A stretch of 64,000 nt of DNA from Acanthornis magna (GCA_036785705.1 JAWUZG010000332.1:3224001-3288000), one strand, 5' to 3'. Counted from the first letter of the stretch, positions 23,301 to 34,441 are shown. Numbers and translations are program-made. The notes: generated by a model not told the origin, from the sequence alone.

Positions 23301-24993
23301 CCCACTGGTCTCAGCTCGCTGTGGGGGAGCGTTAACACCTTGGTGTAAGCACAGCTGCCAGTGGCCAAAGGAGCTCAGGGCAAGTGATGTGAGTTCCTCA
23401 GGCAAGCCAAGGGACCAGCCTGGGTGAAGGAGAGCTCAGGGAGAGCCCTGTGCAGCTTTGGGCTGCCTGGACAATGGATAGAAATTGTGCCATCCCCATC
23501 CTACATGGAACACAGGCACCTGGGCATGGTCTGGATGCCAAGTATGACAGTCCTTACACTTCTGCCTTGCCTGCAGGGTGCTCATTGGGCTCTGAGGCAC
23601 AGCAGTGCCTGAGCATCTGGAAAGGAAGGGAAGGGAAGGGCTGATGCCAAGAGTGCGTTTGGGGAATCCTGTCTGCACTCTGCTCTGCCACCCTTCCTAG
23701 GAAAGTGAGAAGCGCAGGAGGTCAGACCACATCCTTCCCCAGCCCGCAGCCGCAGGGAAGGGAAACAGAAGTGTCTTGGGTGACTCCGTTCTGCTCAGGA
23801 AGTCACGCCGTGGGGAGCGAGGGCTGTGCCCGGGAGCTCGAGGTGTGTGCCCAGCCCCGGGCGTGGGGACCCGAGCGGGACAGGAGCAGCTGCGGGAGCG
23901 CCAGCGGCAGCTGGAGCACATCTGGAGCACATCTGGAGCACCGAGGGCTCACCGGGCGGGACGCTGGGCACGATCCGGTGCCGGACGGAGCGGAGCACTC
24001 GGAGCTTTGGCACCTCAGTCCGGGCTTTGGCAGCGGCTGGAGGAAGCGGCCGCGGAGCAGGGAAGGGTTTCGCTGGGAGCTGCCGGTGAGTCACTGCACA
24101 AACGCGGCCGCTCCTGCTCCCCGGCCAGCGGCGCTGCGAGCAGGTGCCGGAGGAGAGCTTCTCCTCGGGAGGGTGGCGCAGCCCCCCGACGGCAAGGACA
24201 GGTAGGGACAGCTCCGTCCCCGGTGGGCTTTGGGATGTGGCTAAAGAAAGCTGTGGCTGGTCCGGGCTGGTGACAGCGACAGCACTGCTCAAAGCAGGAG
24301 GCTGCACGAGGGACCCCCAGAGACCCCCTGCCACTCAGCAGAGCTGAGTCAGCACATTTTTTGGAGCCTTTAACCTGTGCTTGCTGCTTCTTTCGCAACC
24401 TGTTGGCCAGAGATCAGACTCTCTGTCAGCTGACCAGCGTCTGGTGCTGATGGGGATGTGTTCAGACCCTCAGGGCTCATTTTCTGCCATCCCTTTGGGG
24501 GCTGGTGATGAATCAAATCCCTGGGTGAGGAAGGAGAAAACATGAAGCCCTCTGTTGCAATTTCCTGCCCCAGATTACAGAGGAACAAACAGAGCTGGGG
24601 CACACTCCGTGGTCAGACTGGATGGATACATCTTGCTTCACTGTCTGTAGCTCTGCATTTGTAGTTTTTCCTGATTCCATGGCATTTCCTGGTCATTTAC
24701 AAGTGAGAGCCTGCTGCAAGGCAGCTCAGGCAGACAGTGCAGAGCCTCGGGAGACTCCCTGCCGAGGGAAGGGTGGCACAGGTGCAGCTCCTGCGTGTTT
24801 GGCTGCTGGCCTGAGCACTGCCCAAGTCATGGCTCAGTGGCCGGGCGGGTGCAGGAGGGATGAGGGCAGTGCCCTGACCCTGAGGGGTGGCTCTGCAGGG
24901 CTGAACCTGCCCAAGCCATCCTCCCAGTCTGGGTCAGAGTGGTCCCCTCAGCTGCAATTCACCGTTTCTCCTCCAGCTTTTAGGTTGTTCACC

Positions 24994-26343
24994 ATGAGTG
25001 TGGCTGTGCTCCTCCTCCTGGGGTTGGGGCTGCTGCAGGCAGAAGGCAGAAGAAACAGGTGTTACTTCAACCGCACTCAGGAATACTGCGTGTGCTACAA
25101 CCTGTCCGAGGAAACCGCAGGCAGCATCATCCAGTGCCTCGCAGCAACTGCGGTGGAGTTTCAGGGCGGAGATCCAGAGAAATACATAGACTTCCCCATT
25201 GGGGACCTGGACCCCTCTGCCATTGAAACTCTGGGTTCACTTATCGTCCAGAGAATAATTATTGGAAATGTCCTGGTGCCAGAGGTACTCCTTGCCCGCG
25301 TGCTGAGGTTCCTCTCCTACACCCACGTGCAGGAGCTGGCCTTTGAGAGCTGCATTTTCCAGGGGACAGGGGACTGGAGTAACATGGATGGCCAGACCTT
25401 GCCCATACGCTCCCTGAGCTTCCGCAATGTGACATCCGCCCCTCTGACGGGCCAAGAGCAGGCCTTCTCCAGCCTGAGCAGGTGGCTGGAGAGCCTGGAG
25501 GAGCTGGCTGTCACCGGCTCCCGCGTCATCAGCCTGCCCTGTGCATTCGGGAGGGTGTTCAGAGCTCTGCGCTCCCTGGACCTGGCGCAGAACAGCCTCG
25601 GGGATGGGAGCCTGCACCCTGCCTTCTGCCAGGGAGCTTTCCCTCAGCTCCAGGTGCTGAGTCTGCAGCACAACACCCTGAGCTCCTACCACAGCGTGTG
25701 CGAGGGCGTGGAGCTGCTGCAGGAGCTGCGGCACCTCGATCTCAGCCACAACACCCTCGTGGCAGACCCATCCTCCTCCTGCCGGTGGCCGGCATCCCTC
25801 CGGTATTTCAACCTGTCCAACGCAGGCTTGGATGAAGTGCCAACACCGCTGCCTCCCAACCTCGAGGTGTTGGACATGAGCCACAACCACCTCCGTGCTG
25901 TAGACATCTCCCAAAGCTCCCTGAGGAAGCTCTTCCTGAGCCAAAACCTGCTGCAGGCCATGCCCTCCATCAGGAATTGCCCCTTGCTGGACACCCTTCA
26001 CCTGGACAACAACTCCATCCCAGAGCTGCCGAGGGCTGAGGTGAAGCTCCTGGGGCGCCTGCAGGACGTGGCTGTGGCTGACAACCCCTTCAGCTGCTCG
26101 TGCTCCGGGGCCAGGGGGCTGCAGGCGCTGGCGGCCGCGGGGCACCTGGGGCAGGGCTGGCCCGAGGACTACAGGTGCCACTCCCCGGCTGAGTACCAGG
26201 GCTGGCCGGTGGCACAGGTGCCGGTGTCGGTGCTGCGCTGTGACCGCGCCGCCGTGGTGGCCCCGATCTGCGTGGCCCTCGCCCTGCTCGGCCTGGTCGG
26301 GGCTGTCTGTGTGGTCAGGGCCAGGCCCTGCCGCAGAGCCTGA
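24994..26343 (+). CDS. CD14: Monocyte differentiation antigen CD14, transmembrane avian form
   Basis: CD14 is the LPS co-receptor that hands lipopolysaccharide to MD-2/TLR4. The 449-aa ORF lies in one exon. I chose the ATG at 24994 because it starts a clear signal peptide (MSVAVLLLLGLGLLQAEG) and follows a strong splice acceptor; the frame stays open upstream, but that part is not protein-like. Leucine-rich repeats run through residues about 180-350 (for example LRSLDLAQN, LQVLSLQHN, LRHLDLSHN, LEVLDMSHN, LRKLFLSQN, LDTLHLDNN), followed by a cysteine-rich cap (NPFSCSCSG). N-glycosylation sequons include NRT, NLS and NVT. Residues 419-441 form a membrane helix and the tail RARPCRRA follows, so this is a type I membrane protein and not GPI-anchored as in mammals. 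Confidence 0.95.
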   Translation: MSVAVLLLLGLGLLQAEGRRNRCYFNRTQEYCVCYNLSEETAGSIIQCLAATAVEFQGGDPEKYIDFPIGDLDPSAIETLGSLIVQRIIIGNVLVPEVLLARVLRFLSYTHVQELAFESCIFQGTGDWSNMDGQTLPIRSLSFRNVTSAPLTGQEQAFSSLSRWLESLEELAVTGSRVISLPCAFGRVFRALRSLDLAQNSLGDGSLHPAFCQGAFPQLQVLSLQHNTLSSYHSVCEGVELLQELRHLDLSHNTLVADPSSSCRWPASLRYFNLSNAGLDEVPTPLPPNLEVLDMSHNHLRAVDISQSSLRKLFLSQNLLQAMPSIRNCPLLDTLHLDNNSIPELPRAEVKLLGRLQDVAVADNPFSCSCSGARGLQALAAAGHLGQGWPEDYRCHSPAEYQGWPVAQVPVSVLRCDRAAVVAPICVALALLGLVGAVCVVRARPCRRA

Positions 26344-26852
26344 GGGCACCGGGGCCCTTCCCACCGGTGCTTCCCCGCAGGGCTCCGTGGGGAGGCTCAC
26401 AGGCCCCGCAAGTGCTGGTGAGGGCTCTCGGTGTCCCCAGTCCGTGCTCCCCTGTCCCCAGGATTATCCCATTGTGGCTGTGCCCAGCAAGTTTTGGGGC
26501 ACTGCTCACTGTGCTGTGCTCTGTCCCAGGGCTGAGCCCTCCAGAGGGGTTTCCTTGTGGCCAACTCCAACTCCCCAAGCCCCAGCACATCCCCATTGTC
26601 CCTGCCATGTCACTGCCCTGGACAAGAGGAGTTCAGCTCCATCGTGATCCCACTGCCAGCCCTCAGATGCCCCAAGCCTTGCTGGGGTCTCTGGTCCCTG
26701 CCCAGAGCCCCCAACACCCAGTCCAGCCGTCCTTGGAGCCACCATGGCCCCTCTGCCGATCCTGGCTGGGCCAGGATGTCAGGTTCGGCAGGATGCTGCT
26801 TGGCTGTTTTTCAGCCTAAGAGAAAAACCACAAAAGACAGGAAAATGGCTGA

Positions 26853-26858
26853 ATTAAA
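26853..26858 (+). terminator. CD14: Probable CD14 polyadenylation signal (ATTAAA)
   Basis: ATTAAA lies 510 bp past the CD14 stop codon and is the first canonical-class signal on the plus strand after it. Confidence 0.5.
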
Positions 26859-27133
26859 CACCCCTGCACGCAAATGCTTATGAGCAGGAGCAGCCAAGAC
26901 CTGAGGCACTGACAGATGAGCCCAAATGTAAGGTTCAACCAGAAACTTTTCAAATGATAGACGAAAATGGGTTTATTCCAGGTTCTGGGTTATTCAGAGA
27001 ATACCTCATAATAAGGAAAAAATGGATTATGGGATGCTGAGGGAGAGTAGGGGAATGCAGGACTGGGGAACATTCAGAGGGAGGGGGTGGGTGGGGAAGG
27101 AACAGACATGGGAAAATGGGGATGGGGGAGATT

Positions 27134-27400
27134 CATAGAATCACAGGATCGTTTCAGTTGGAAGAGACCTTAAAAGTCATCTCATTTCACACCCTGCCGT
27201 GGGCAGGGACACCTTCCACAATCCCAGGTTGCTCCAAGCCCTGTCCAGCCTGGACACTTCCAGGGATGGAGCAGCCACAGCTTCTCCAGGCAACCTGTGC
27301 CAGGGCCTCCCCACCCTCACAGGGAAGAATTTCTCTCCAATATCCCATCTAACCCTGCCCTGTGGCAGTGTGAAGCCATTCCCCTTGTCCTGTCAGCCTG
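27134..27400 (-). mobile_element. CR1 LINE 3' fragment
   Basis: An antisense CR1 3' end begins CATAGAATCACAGGATCGTTT and continues through AGGGACACCTTCCACAATCC. Confidence 0.85.
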
Positions 27401-27973
27401 TGTCCTTGTAAAAAGAAGGGGTTGGTGGCAGATGAGCAGTGCTCACCAGCCCAAGCCCTGCTCTGCATCCCCAGGGCCTGTCCTGCCTCTACATTAAAGT
27501 CTGTGCCTGGGTGTTTTCTGTGTCCCTCCCTCTCTCTGTTTGGCCACAGGTGCACATGACCTGCAGGCAAACACCGCCTGGGCTGGCTGGGGGTGGGGGG
27601 AAACAGTGTGGGAAGGAGCAAGGCTGGAGCTGGAGAGCGGCTGAACAGGGCCCGGGGTCCAGGCATGGATCGTGATGGACTTGGGGTCTGCTGCATGTCC
27701 AGGGTGTGCCCCTGCCCAGTCTGGAGGGGCTCTGGGGCTGTGCCACCAGCCCTGAGCAGCCGCAGGGGAGGGTGGGGCTGTGCCTGGGCTGTGGGAGGGC
27801 ACAGGGTGGTTCAGGGTGTAACCGGGGTGCACAACAGGGTACCCATGCCTCCTGGGGATCCTGGGCTGGCTGCGCATGGGACAGGGAGCAGCAGCTGCTG
27901 GCTGATGGATGAGGAAGGGGAAATCACTGTCTCCTGGAATCTTAGGCTTTGCTATCCCTTGGGAACACCCCCA

Positions 27974-28305
27974 TGGGGCTGTCTGCTGGTCAGGGCCAGG
28001 TCCTGCCGCAGAGGGGATGTGTGACCATTCCCACCGGTGCTTCCCCACGGGGCTCAGTGAAGGCTCACAGGACCCCCAGTGCTGGTGAGGGGCCCTTGGA
28101 GTCCCCAGTCTGGGCTCCCCTGGGGGCAGGGCTTTCCCCAGCCTTAGCCCACTGTGGCTTTGCCCAGCCAAGTCCTGGGGAACTCCTCAAAGCCCTGTGC
28201 CATGCTTTGTCCCAGGGCTTCATCCTCCCAGAGGGCTTTTCCTTGTGGCCACGTCACTGAGCCCCAACATGCCCCCGTTGTCCCTGCCATGTGAGCTGCC
28301 CTGCT
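27974..28305 (+). pseudogene. Duplicated relic of the CD14 3' end
   Basis: About 330 bp align with 26297-26625, the last membrane-helix codons plus 3' UTR of CD14. Shared blocks include GGGGCTGTCTG, GGTCAGGGCCAGG and CCTGCCGCAGAG, then ACCGGTGCTTCCCC, then GCTCACAGG, then TGCTGGTGAGGG, then TTTCCTTGTGGCCA. The relic has indels and no open frame, so it is non-functional. It lies in the same orientation, about 1.7 kb downstream, with a CR1 between the two copies. Confidence 0.75.
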
Positions 28306-28916
28306 CCTGATGGAGCCCCCAGTGCTGCCTGTTCATCTGTGTCCAGCTGGCATCAGCCTCACACCTGAGGCGCAGGTGAGGGGAGTTTGGGGGGGCAGGG
28401 GCATTGGTCTCATACTCTACAGGAAGCAGGTGATCAGAGGGACACGTGTGCATCTCCCTGTTGTGCCTGGTCCTGTCCAAAAGCAGGGCAAAGGCTGTTC
28501 TGGGCCCTCTTTTCTGCCTCCCACCATCTGCATTTCCACAGACCACGGAGACCCTCAGCTTTGACATTTTCTTCTGTGCTCTCTTGCTGTGACTGATCTC
28601 CAGTAGATGTGAGTCTGTGGTTTGTGGTCACTTCTTGTACCTTTATGACAGTCCAAGGTCCCTCCTCTCCCAACCAGAGACGTCCCTCTGGGAGCGGGGA
28701 GCACCACAGTGCTGTGAGTGGCTCCAGGCACTCACTTGCCCTCCCTGGTCTCATTGATTCCTTGGCCAGCAGGGCTCAGCCCTGGAGCAGGGTGGCTCCA
28801 GGCTGGGTCAGGCTCTGCCCACATCCATCAATAATGCAGCAGAACTGGATCCCCAGGTAACCCCATCCCTGCCCTGGCCGAGCAGCAGCTCTCAGGTGGC
28901 TGCTGCTGCACTGCCC

Positions 28917-31900
28917 ATGGATGAGGTGAGTGCTGTGGTGGGGGGACAGCCCAGGCTGGCTTGGAGGGATCTGTCAGGGGCTGCTCAGCTCCCTGGGGGC
29001 TCATCCAGCTCCTGGTGGGTGCTGAGTGTGTGGTTCCTTCCCCCCCTATCCCGGCAGGCCGAGCAGCATGTCAGCGTGCGAGCGGCTGTGGGACTCCACC
29101 AGGCAGCCGGTAGAGCTCAGGACATCCCAGAGCCTTTACCTGAACACCCCCAGCAGGGAACAGGGGGACAGGGCAACAGCCACAGCTGTGGTGGTACTGG
29201 GGCCACTGGCCAAGCTGTGGGCCAGGTCTGGGCAGTGCTGACAGCGATGGGGTGTCCTTCCCATCCTGGTGGCTCTGAGCCATAGCAGGAGGGCTCAGGA
29301 ATGATGTGAAGCCCTGGGATGTGCCCCAGGCTGTGAGGGGGGCAGGACAGGGCTGGGGTGGGGGGGTGACCCCCACACCACCCCACACTCAGTGTTTTCA
29401 GGGCCAGGGAAAAGCTGGACGGACAGCAGCGAGGACCCCCTACAGCTCCTCTTTGCTGGGAAGGAGCCCCAGGTGAGAGCTGCAGGACAGGGACATCCAG
29501 GGTGCGAGGGTCCCTGGGTGACCAGGGGAGAGCTGGGGGCTCTGTCCCACCACCACGCATGGCTGAGACTCTGATAGGTGCAGAGATCTTGGGCTGATGC
29601 TGCCCTACACCCCTATGGCCCCTCCCTTGTGGGGAGCCAGGGGAAGGGCAGGGGTCTCCCCTCAGCCCTGCCTGTGCCAGGCCCTCTGTGCCACCCCTGC
29701 CATCTCCATCCCAGCATGCCCAGTCCTTCCGCTGCCCTGCACTGGTCGTGCTGGGATAGGGGAAAGCTGAATATTATCCCCCTCCCTCACACCAGGAGAG
29801 CTCCCTGACTGTCGATGGTGTGTTCCACTTGGATGCAGGACAGGTACTGTGAGCCCCAAGCCCTTCTCTGTACCACGTCCCCAGCCACATGAGCCAGGGC
29901 CACCTGCACGCCGCTGGCTATGCCATGCTGGGCTGGCTGTGCCATGCCGGCTGTGCCATTCTGGCTGTGCCATGCTGTGCTGGCTGTGCCATGCTGTGCT
30001 GGCTGTGCCATGCTGGGCTGGCTGTGCCATGCCGGTTGTGCCATTCTGGCTGTGCCATGCTGTGCTAGCTGTGCCATGCTGGCTGTGCCATGCTGGGCTG
30101 GCTGTGCCATGCTGACCCTGCTCTGCTGGATATGTCTCTCCTACCAGGACAAGGTCCTGGAGTTGGCAAGACCCCAGCTGGCCCTGGTCCCCCTTGGCTA
30201 CAGTGTGTCCCTGCTGCTGTGGGACCCCCACGGCCCTGGGACACAGCTGCCCTTCCAGAGTGTCATCTGGCAGGTGAGGACAAAGGGGAGAGGTGGCAGG
30301 GAGAGGTGACAGCACAGCTGTGCAGTGCTGGGCTCCCAACAGCCCCCAGTGCCACCAGGGTGGGGGTGAGACCCAGCCAGGATCCCAGGAACCAGCAGCT
30401 CCCAGCTCATCCACAGGTGATCGACACCATCTTCCAAGAACTGGAGGCCTTGGGGGATGACACACAGAGCCTGCAGACAGTCAGCCTGGTCCAGGTAGGG
30501 CAGGAGCAGGGCAGGATGTCCTGGGATGAGTGTTCCTTTCCCTCTCTGCCACTGCCCGGACCGTGCTGTGCCAAGGACACATATTGCCCTGTACTGCATC
30601 CAGTCCCCTCATCCAGAGGGTGATCAGGGACTGGAGACCTTTGGATCCCAGGTTTTCTCACCTCTTTCCAGGACTTCCCAGATGTGGGAAGCCTCAGCTG
30701 CCCACGGAGCATCTCCCAGGCTCCAGCTGCATGGTGGGAACAGAGGAGCCCTCTAACCCCTTCCTGCACACATCACAGCTGCGTTTCCCTGCCAGTCACT
30801 GCTCTCTGTGGCCTGAAGGTCCCTCCAATGTGGCCCTGGCACAGCAGTGATGCCAGCTCCTGCCACTGGGCTGGGTCCTGCCCTTTGGCTCTGGGATGCT
30901 GCCAGGGACCTGTCAAGCTCCACACAGGGCTCAGGCGTTCCCAGGGCTCTGCCCTTCCCTGGCTCCAGGGCTGGAAAAACTGGGAGTTACCCCAAAAGCA
31001 ACCCTTCCCAGCCCTCACCTGTGCATGGCCACAAGCAATCCAGGCCCCTGGTGAGCGTGGGATGCCAGCAGCCCCCTTTTCCTGCCCCCCTGCCTAATGC
31101 AGCCCCCTCATTCCAGGTCAGCACCCATGACAAAGCCTGGGACCTGCTCCATCCTGATGGCCGAGCCCTGCAAGTGATGGATGTGGCGCCCCTGGGCCTG
31201 TAGGTACCTGATGCCCCACGGCCGAGCAGGTGCTCCAGGGGGCTGGTACCCCAACATCAGAGTGGGGGTGGGCAGAGAGCACAGTACCCAGCCACAGCAA
31301 GTCCAGGGCATGGATGTGACCCTCCTCACTTGGTCTTGTCTCCGTCTGCTTGCAGGATGGTGGAGGAGGCAACAGAAATGGCTGTGCCTGATGCCCAGGC
31401 TGCCATCAGTGCCTATGCCAGGGGGCTGGATGCCATCCCAGCGCTGTTCCAGGGGTGTGCTCAGCAGCCCCTCACAGACAGGCACTCAGCTGTGCAGGGG
31501 TGAGGGATTTGGCACAGATCCTGCAGGTCTGGAAGGACTGATCCATGGAGTGCTGGGGCTGGCTCTGCTGCAGCCCTGCTCCCACACCAGCCTCTCCCCA
31601 GGGCCGGCAGCCTCTTCACTCTCACCGTGGAGCGGGAGCTGGAGGGTGGCAGGCGCCAGCGCTCAGCCCTCAGGATCCTGGTGTCCCCGGGGGCCACTGG
31701 CCCCTGCCCCAGGCTGTATGTACCAGGGCTGAGCTGTGTCCCAGCTCCACATGCCTGCTGTGGGTCAGGGAATTCCATCACTGGAGGGGAAGAAGGAGGG
31801 ATGCCCCAGTGGGAGCCTGTGTCTGGGAGCCAAGGGTGTGCCAGCACTCCTTGGGGACATGGGCTTGTTCCCAGTGTGGCCAACTCATCCTTTGGCTCCT

Positions 31901-34025
31901 GTGGGTCGGGGCTCAGCCTGTCTGGCACTGCTAGAGCCATCCCTCTCCTGGGGTGTCTCTCCCCATGTGCAGGGAACCTGATGCTGTCTGTCTGCCCTGG
32001 ATCGTGGAGCGGCTGCTGGAGGGGAACAGCCTGACCTTCCTGCTGCTGTGTGTGTCACTGCCAGGTAGCCCCTGGGACTGGGACACACTTCAGATGCCCC
32101 CCCACCACGAGGATTGTCCCCATCCTGCCCCACACCTGGCACTTGGCCCTGGCTGCTGCTCAGGGACACCAGCTCCACTCATCCCCATCGCACTGGGACC
32201 TCCTGTGCTGGTGCCCCCCCATGGCCCCTGCCCAGGGCTCGCTCTTCTCCCAGACACCTCCAGAGAGGAGATTCTGGGAGCCCTGGGACTGGCTGAGAGG
32301 GTGAAGAGGCTGGCCAAGACCATCTCCGCCATGCTCTGGGACCCTGCAGAGGAGATCGCGGCACGCCGGAGGGAGATCCGAGGGCTGCGGATGGAGCTGC
32401 TGGCTGGAGCTGGACTCCCTGAGCAGAAGACAGTTGTGGCCCAGCTGCAGAGAGCCCTGCGGGGGCTGCAGGTGGGGAATGCCCCTGGATCCACATGGGA
32501 CCAGGATGGCACTCATTCCCTGGGTTGGTAAGATCCAGGCTCTTGACTCATCCTGGTGTAAAGACCTCGTCCAGCACTGAGGGCATGGGCTGAAGCTGCC
32601 CCAGGGGTGAGATGGAGGGGTGGGATGGGTCCCCGGAGCCATGCCAGGCCTGGAGGTCTGAAGCACCCCAACAAGGACCTCCAGTTCCCTTTTCCCAGGT
32701 GCTGAAGAGTCAAAGGTGGAAGAAAAAGCAGGCAGTGCCCAAGGTGATCGGAACAAGTGAGACACACCAGCCCAGTGCCAAGGTGGGCAGAGGTCAGGCC
32801 AGGCCCCCTCATCGAGGGATAGTGCCGGTGCAGGAGAAGCCCCAAATCCTGTCTGTGTCCCTGCAACATCTCCTCCTTCTCTCACAGGACCAGGTCTCCA
32901 CAGGGAATACTGCACCAGGCCAGCAGCCTGGGACCCAGACAGCCCCAACCAGTGCCAGCCTGGAGCCAGCAGGGCCAGAGCGTGAGGCCAGGCGTGCATC
33001 CCACAGCTGGGTGGAGGATATGTGGGCACGGAGCATGGCTTTACATGGTGGGAAAGGCCTCACTCCTCCATCTCAACATCCTTCTTCAGCCTCCCATGTC
33101 ACACTCATCATCCTCCCCTGTCCCCACACAGCAGGATGGGGTGACAGCAGGAACAGCCAGGGAGGGGACAGCAGAGCTCCAGTCAGCGCAGGACAGGGGC
33201 TGCTGAAGGAGCAATCCCAGAGCAAAGTGTCACAGCCATGGCCATGGCCCAGCGTGAGTGGGAGCCCACGGGGTCCCTGCACAGGGCCAGCTCTGGGCTG
33301 CCAGCACCGGATCCTGGTGCCATCGGAGCCTGCTCTGCTCTCCACCAGGCAGGGAGGCGGTGCCAGCCGTGCCCATCCCCGGAGGTCCAATGTGCCCTGG
33401 CCAGGGCACAGCGGCAGCGGCTGCGGGCTCAGCACTGCCGGCAACTCCAGCGAGAGCTCAGGGCCGGGGCTGTGCCAGCCCAGGAGCACAGCGGGGAGGT
33501 GGGCACAGGCAGAACCCGGCATTACGAGCTCCAGCCTCTCCTCCCCTGGCACTGCTCTCTCTAGCAGAGCCCAGGGGAGCAGGGACACCATGAAGCTGCC
33601 CTGACCTTGTCCTCATCCCCCACAGTGGGACACAGAGCGCTGGCAGCAGGAGGTGACTGCACTGGGCCTGAGCCTAGAGGCAGAGCTGCGGGAGCGGGAG
33701 GCAGCTGAGTGGGACCTGGAGGCCCTGCTGTGGAATCACCACCAGGAGATGCAGGCCTGCAGGCAGCACCTGCTGCAGGTGGGCAGGAAGGCCTGGGGAC
33801 ACCCCTTTGGCTGTGCCAGGGCTGTGTCAGACTGCCCCGGGCATCCTGCAGGTGCTCCGGGACCAGCAGCGCCTGGCAGAGGAGCAGCAGGAGGCCCTGG
33901 AGCGCCGGTACCAAGCACTGCTGCAGGAGGTGCTCTGGGACGCCGTGGAGCTCGCCCAGCACAACCAGCACCTGCGGGATGCCCGACGAATAGGCACAGC
34001 CAATGCCACCACACAGACCCCCTAA
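28917..34025 (+). CDS. Kinesin-motor-like coiled-coil protein with degenerate ATP site (CCDC78/DUF4472-like)
   Basis: Seventeen exons join in frame to about 638 aa: 28917-28925, 29058-29193, 29402-29472, 29796-29843, 30148-30273, 30417-30494, 31117-31199, 31356-31454, 31602-31715, 31973-32064, 32254-32471, 32699-32782, 32888-33047, 33132-33253, 33349-33498, 33626-33778 and 33852-34025. Exons 1-2 and the weak GTACTG donor at 29194 are least certain. Residues about 75-350 follow the order of a kinesin motor: VDGVFHLDAGQ (FDxVF..Q), LGYSVSLLLW (GYN.t), VSTHDKAWDLL (vSxxEIYNExxxDLL), LEGNSLTFLLLCVS (LGGNSxT) and REEILGALGLAERVKRL (EETLsTLxFAxRak). The P-loop position reads DPHGPGTQ, and SSRSH and DLAGSE are absent. 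The last third is glutamate/glutamine-rich coiled coil. The tail resembles CCDC78-type proteins, but orthology is unproven. Confidence 0.8.
29925..30112. repeat. Tandem repeat on GGCTGTGCCATGCTG
   Basis: About ten imperfect units of 15-19 bp built on GGCTGTGCCATGCTGGGCT or its TGTGCT variant fill most of intron 4 of the kinesin-like gene. A larger block (GGGCTGGCTGTGCCATGCCG and following) is itself repeated. Confidence 0.9.
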
Positions 34026-34298
34026 GCCATGCCCCAGGGTGTGGGGACAGCTGGCCTGGCAGGACAGGGTCCCCGTGGCCCCCTCCCTGCACTGAGCCAT
34101 CAGTGATGCCGGGAGACCGCCCAGCCCCAGTCACAAGTCATCCCAGGCACAGCCTCCCCTCCTGCCTGCTCCGGCTGCTGCTCCCTGTGAAAACCTGGCC
34201 CAGAGAGGGAAAACCCTGCTCTGTGCTGGGAACCTGCCTGTGGGAGAACAGGCTCAGTCTGGGGGGAAGGTTGGCAGTTGTCACTTGGGGGCACATGG

Positions 34299-34304
34299 AA
34301 TAAA
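34299..34304 (+). terminator. Polyadenylation signal of the kinesin-like gene
   Basis: AATAAA within GGAATAAAAGC lies 274 bp after the TAA stop codon, which supports the gene being expressed as a conventional mRNA. Confidence 0.75.
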
Positions 34305-34441
34305 AGCAGGTGCCCCTCGCCCGTGAATGCTGTCAGGCTCAGACACATTCCTGGCCCCCAAACCTGTCCCATGGGGCACAGACAACCTCCCACAGGGAGG
34401 GCAGACAAAAGACAGACACATAGATGCTGTTGAACTGCAGC

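Larger units (their letters stand above)
22101..24993. other. TMCO6-CD14 intergenic region
   Basis: No coding exon was recognised. The region contains two CR1 fragments and a GC-rich stretch at 23770-24200 that may hold an untranslated CD14 leader exon, although no donor could be chosen. A pyrimidine-rich acceptor (CCGTTTCTCCTCCAG, then CTTTTAG) at 24962-24982 suggests that a 5' UTR intron ends just before the CD14 ATG. Confidence 0.4.
26875..28600. other. CD14 downstream intergenic region
   Basis: This stretch holds a CR1 fragment (27134-27400) and a decayed copy of the CD14 3' end (27974-28305). No intact gene was recognised. Confidence 0.5.

Noticed and set aside
24622..24993. Open upstream extension of the CD14 reading frame (a 573-aa ORF in total)
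   Set aside because: The extension has no signal-peptide logic, starts far upstream of a strong splice acceptor, and CD14 proteins begin with the signal peptide found at 24994.
29026..29241. Alternative start MSACERLWDST in exon 2 of the kinesin-like gene
   Set aside because: That frame cannot reach the exon 3 frame that continues into ESSLTVDGVFHLDAGQ using an available donor. It remains a weaker alternative and the N-terminus is uncertain.
29402..29430. GPGKSWT in exon 3 of the kinesin-like gene as a working P-loop
   Set aside because: It lies before the FDxVF-like block, where kinesins have no P-loop, and it lacks the first glycine of GxxxxGK[ST]. The canonical position reads DPHGPGTQ.
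30673..30850. Possible extra exon of the kinesin-like gene beginning DFPDVGSLSCP after a CAG acceptor
   Set aside because: No suitable donor follows in phase. Joining exon 6 (ending 30494) directly to exon 7 (31117) restores the kinesin-like VSxxEIYNExxxDLL block.
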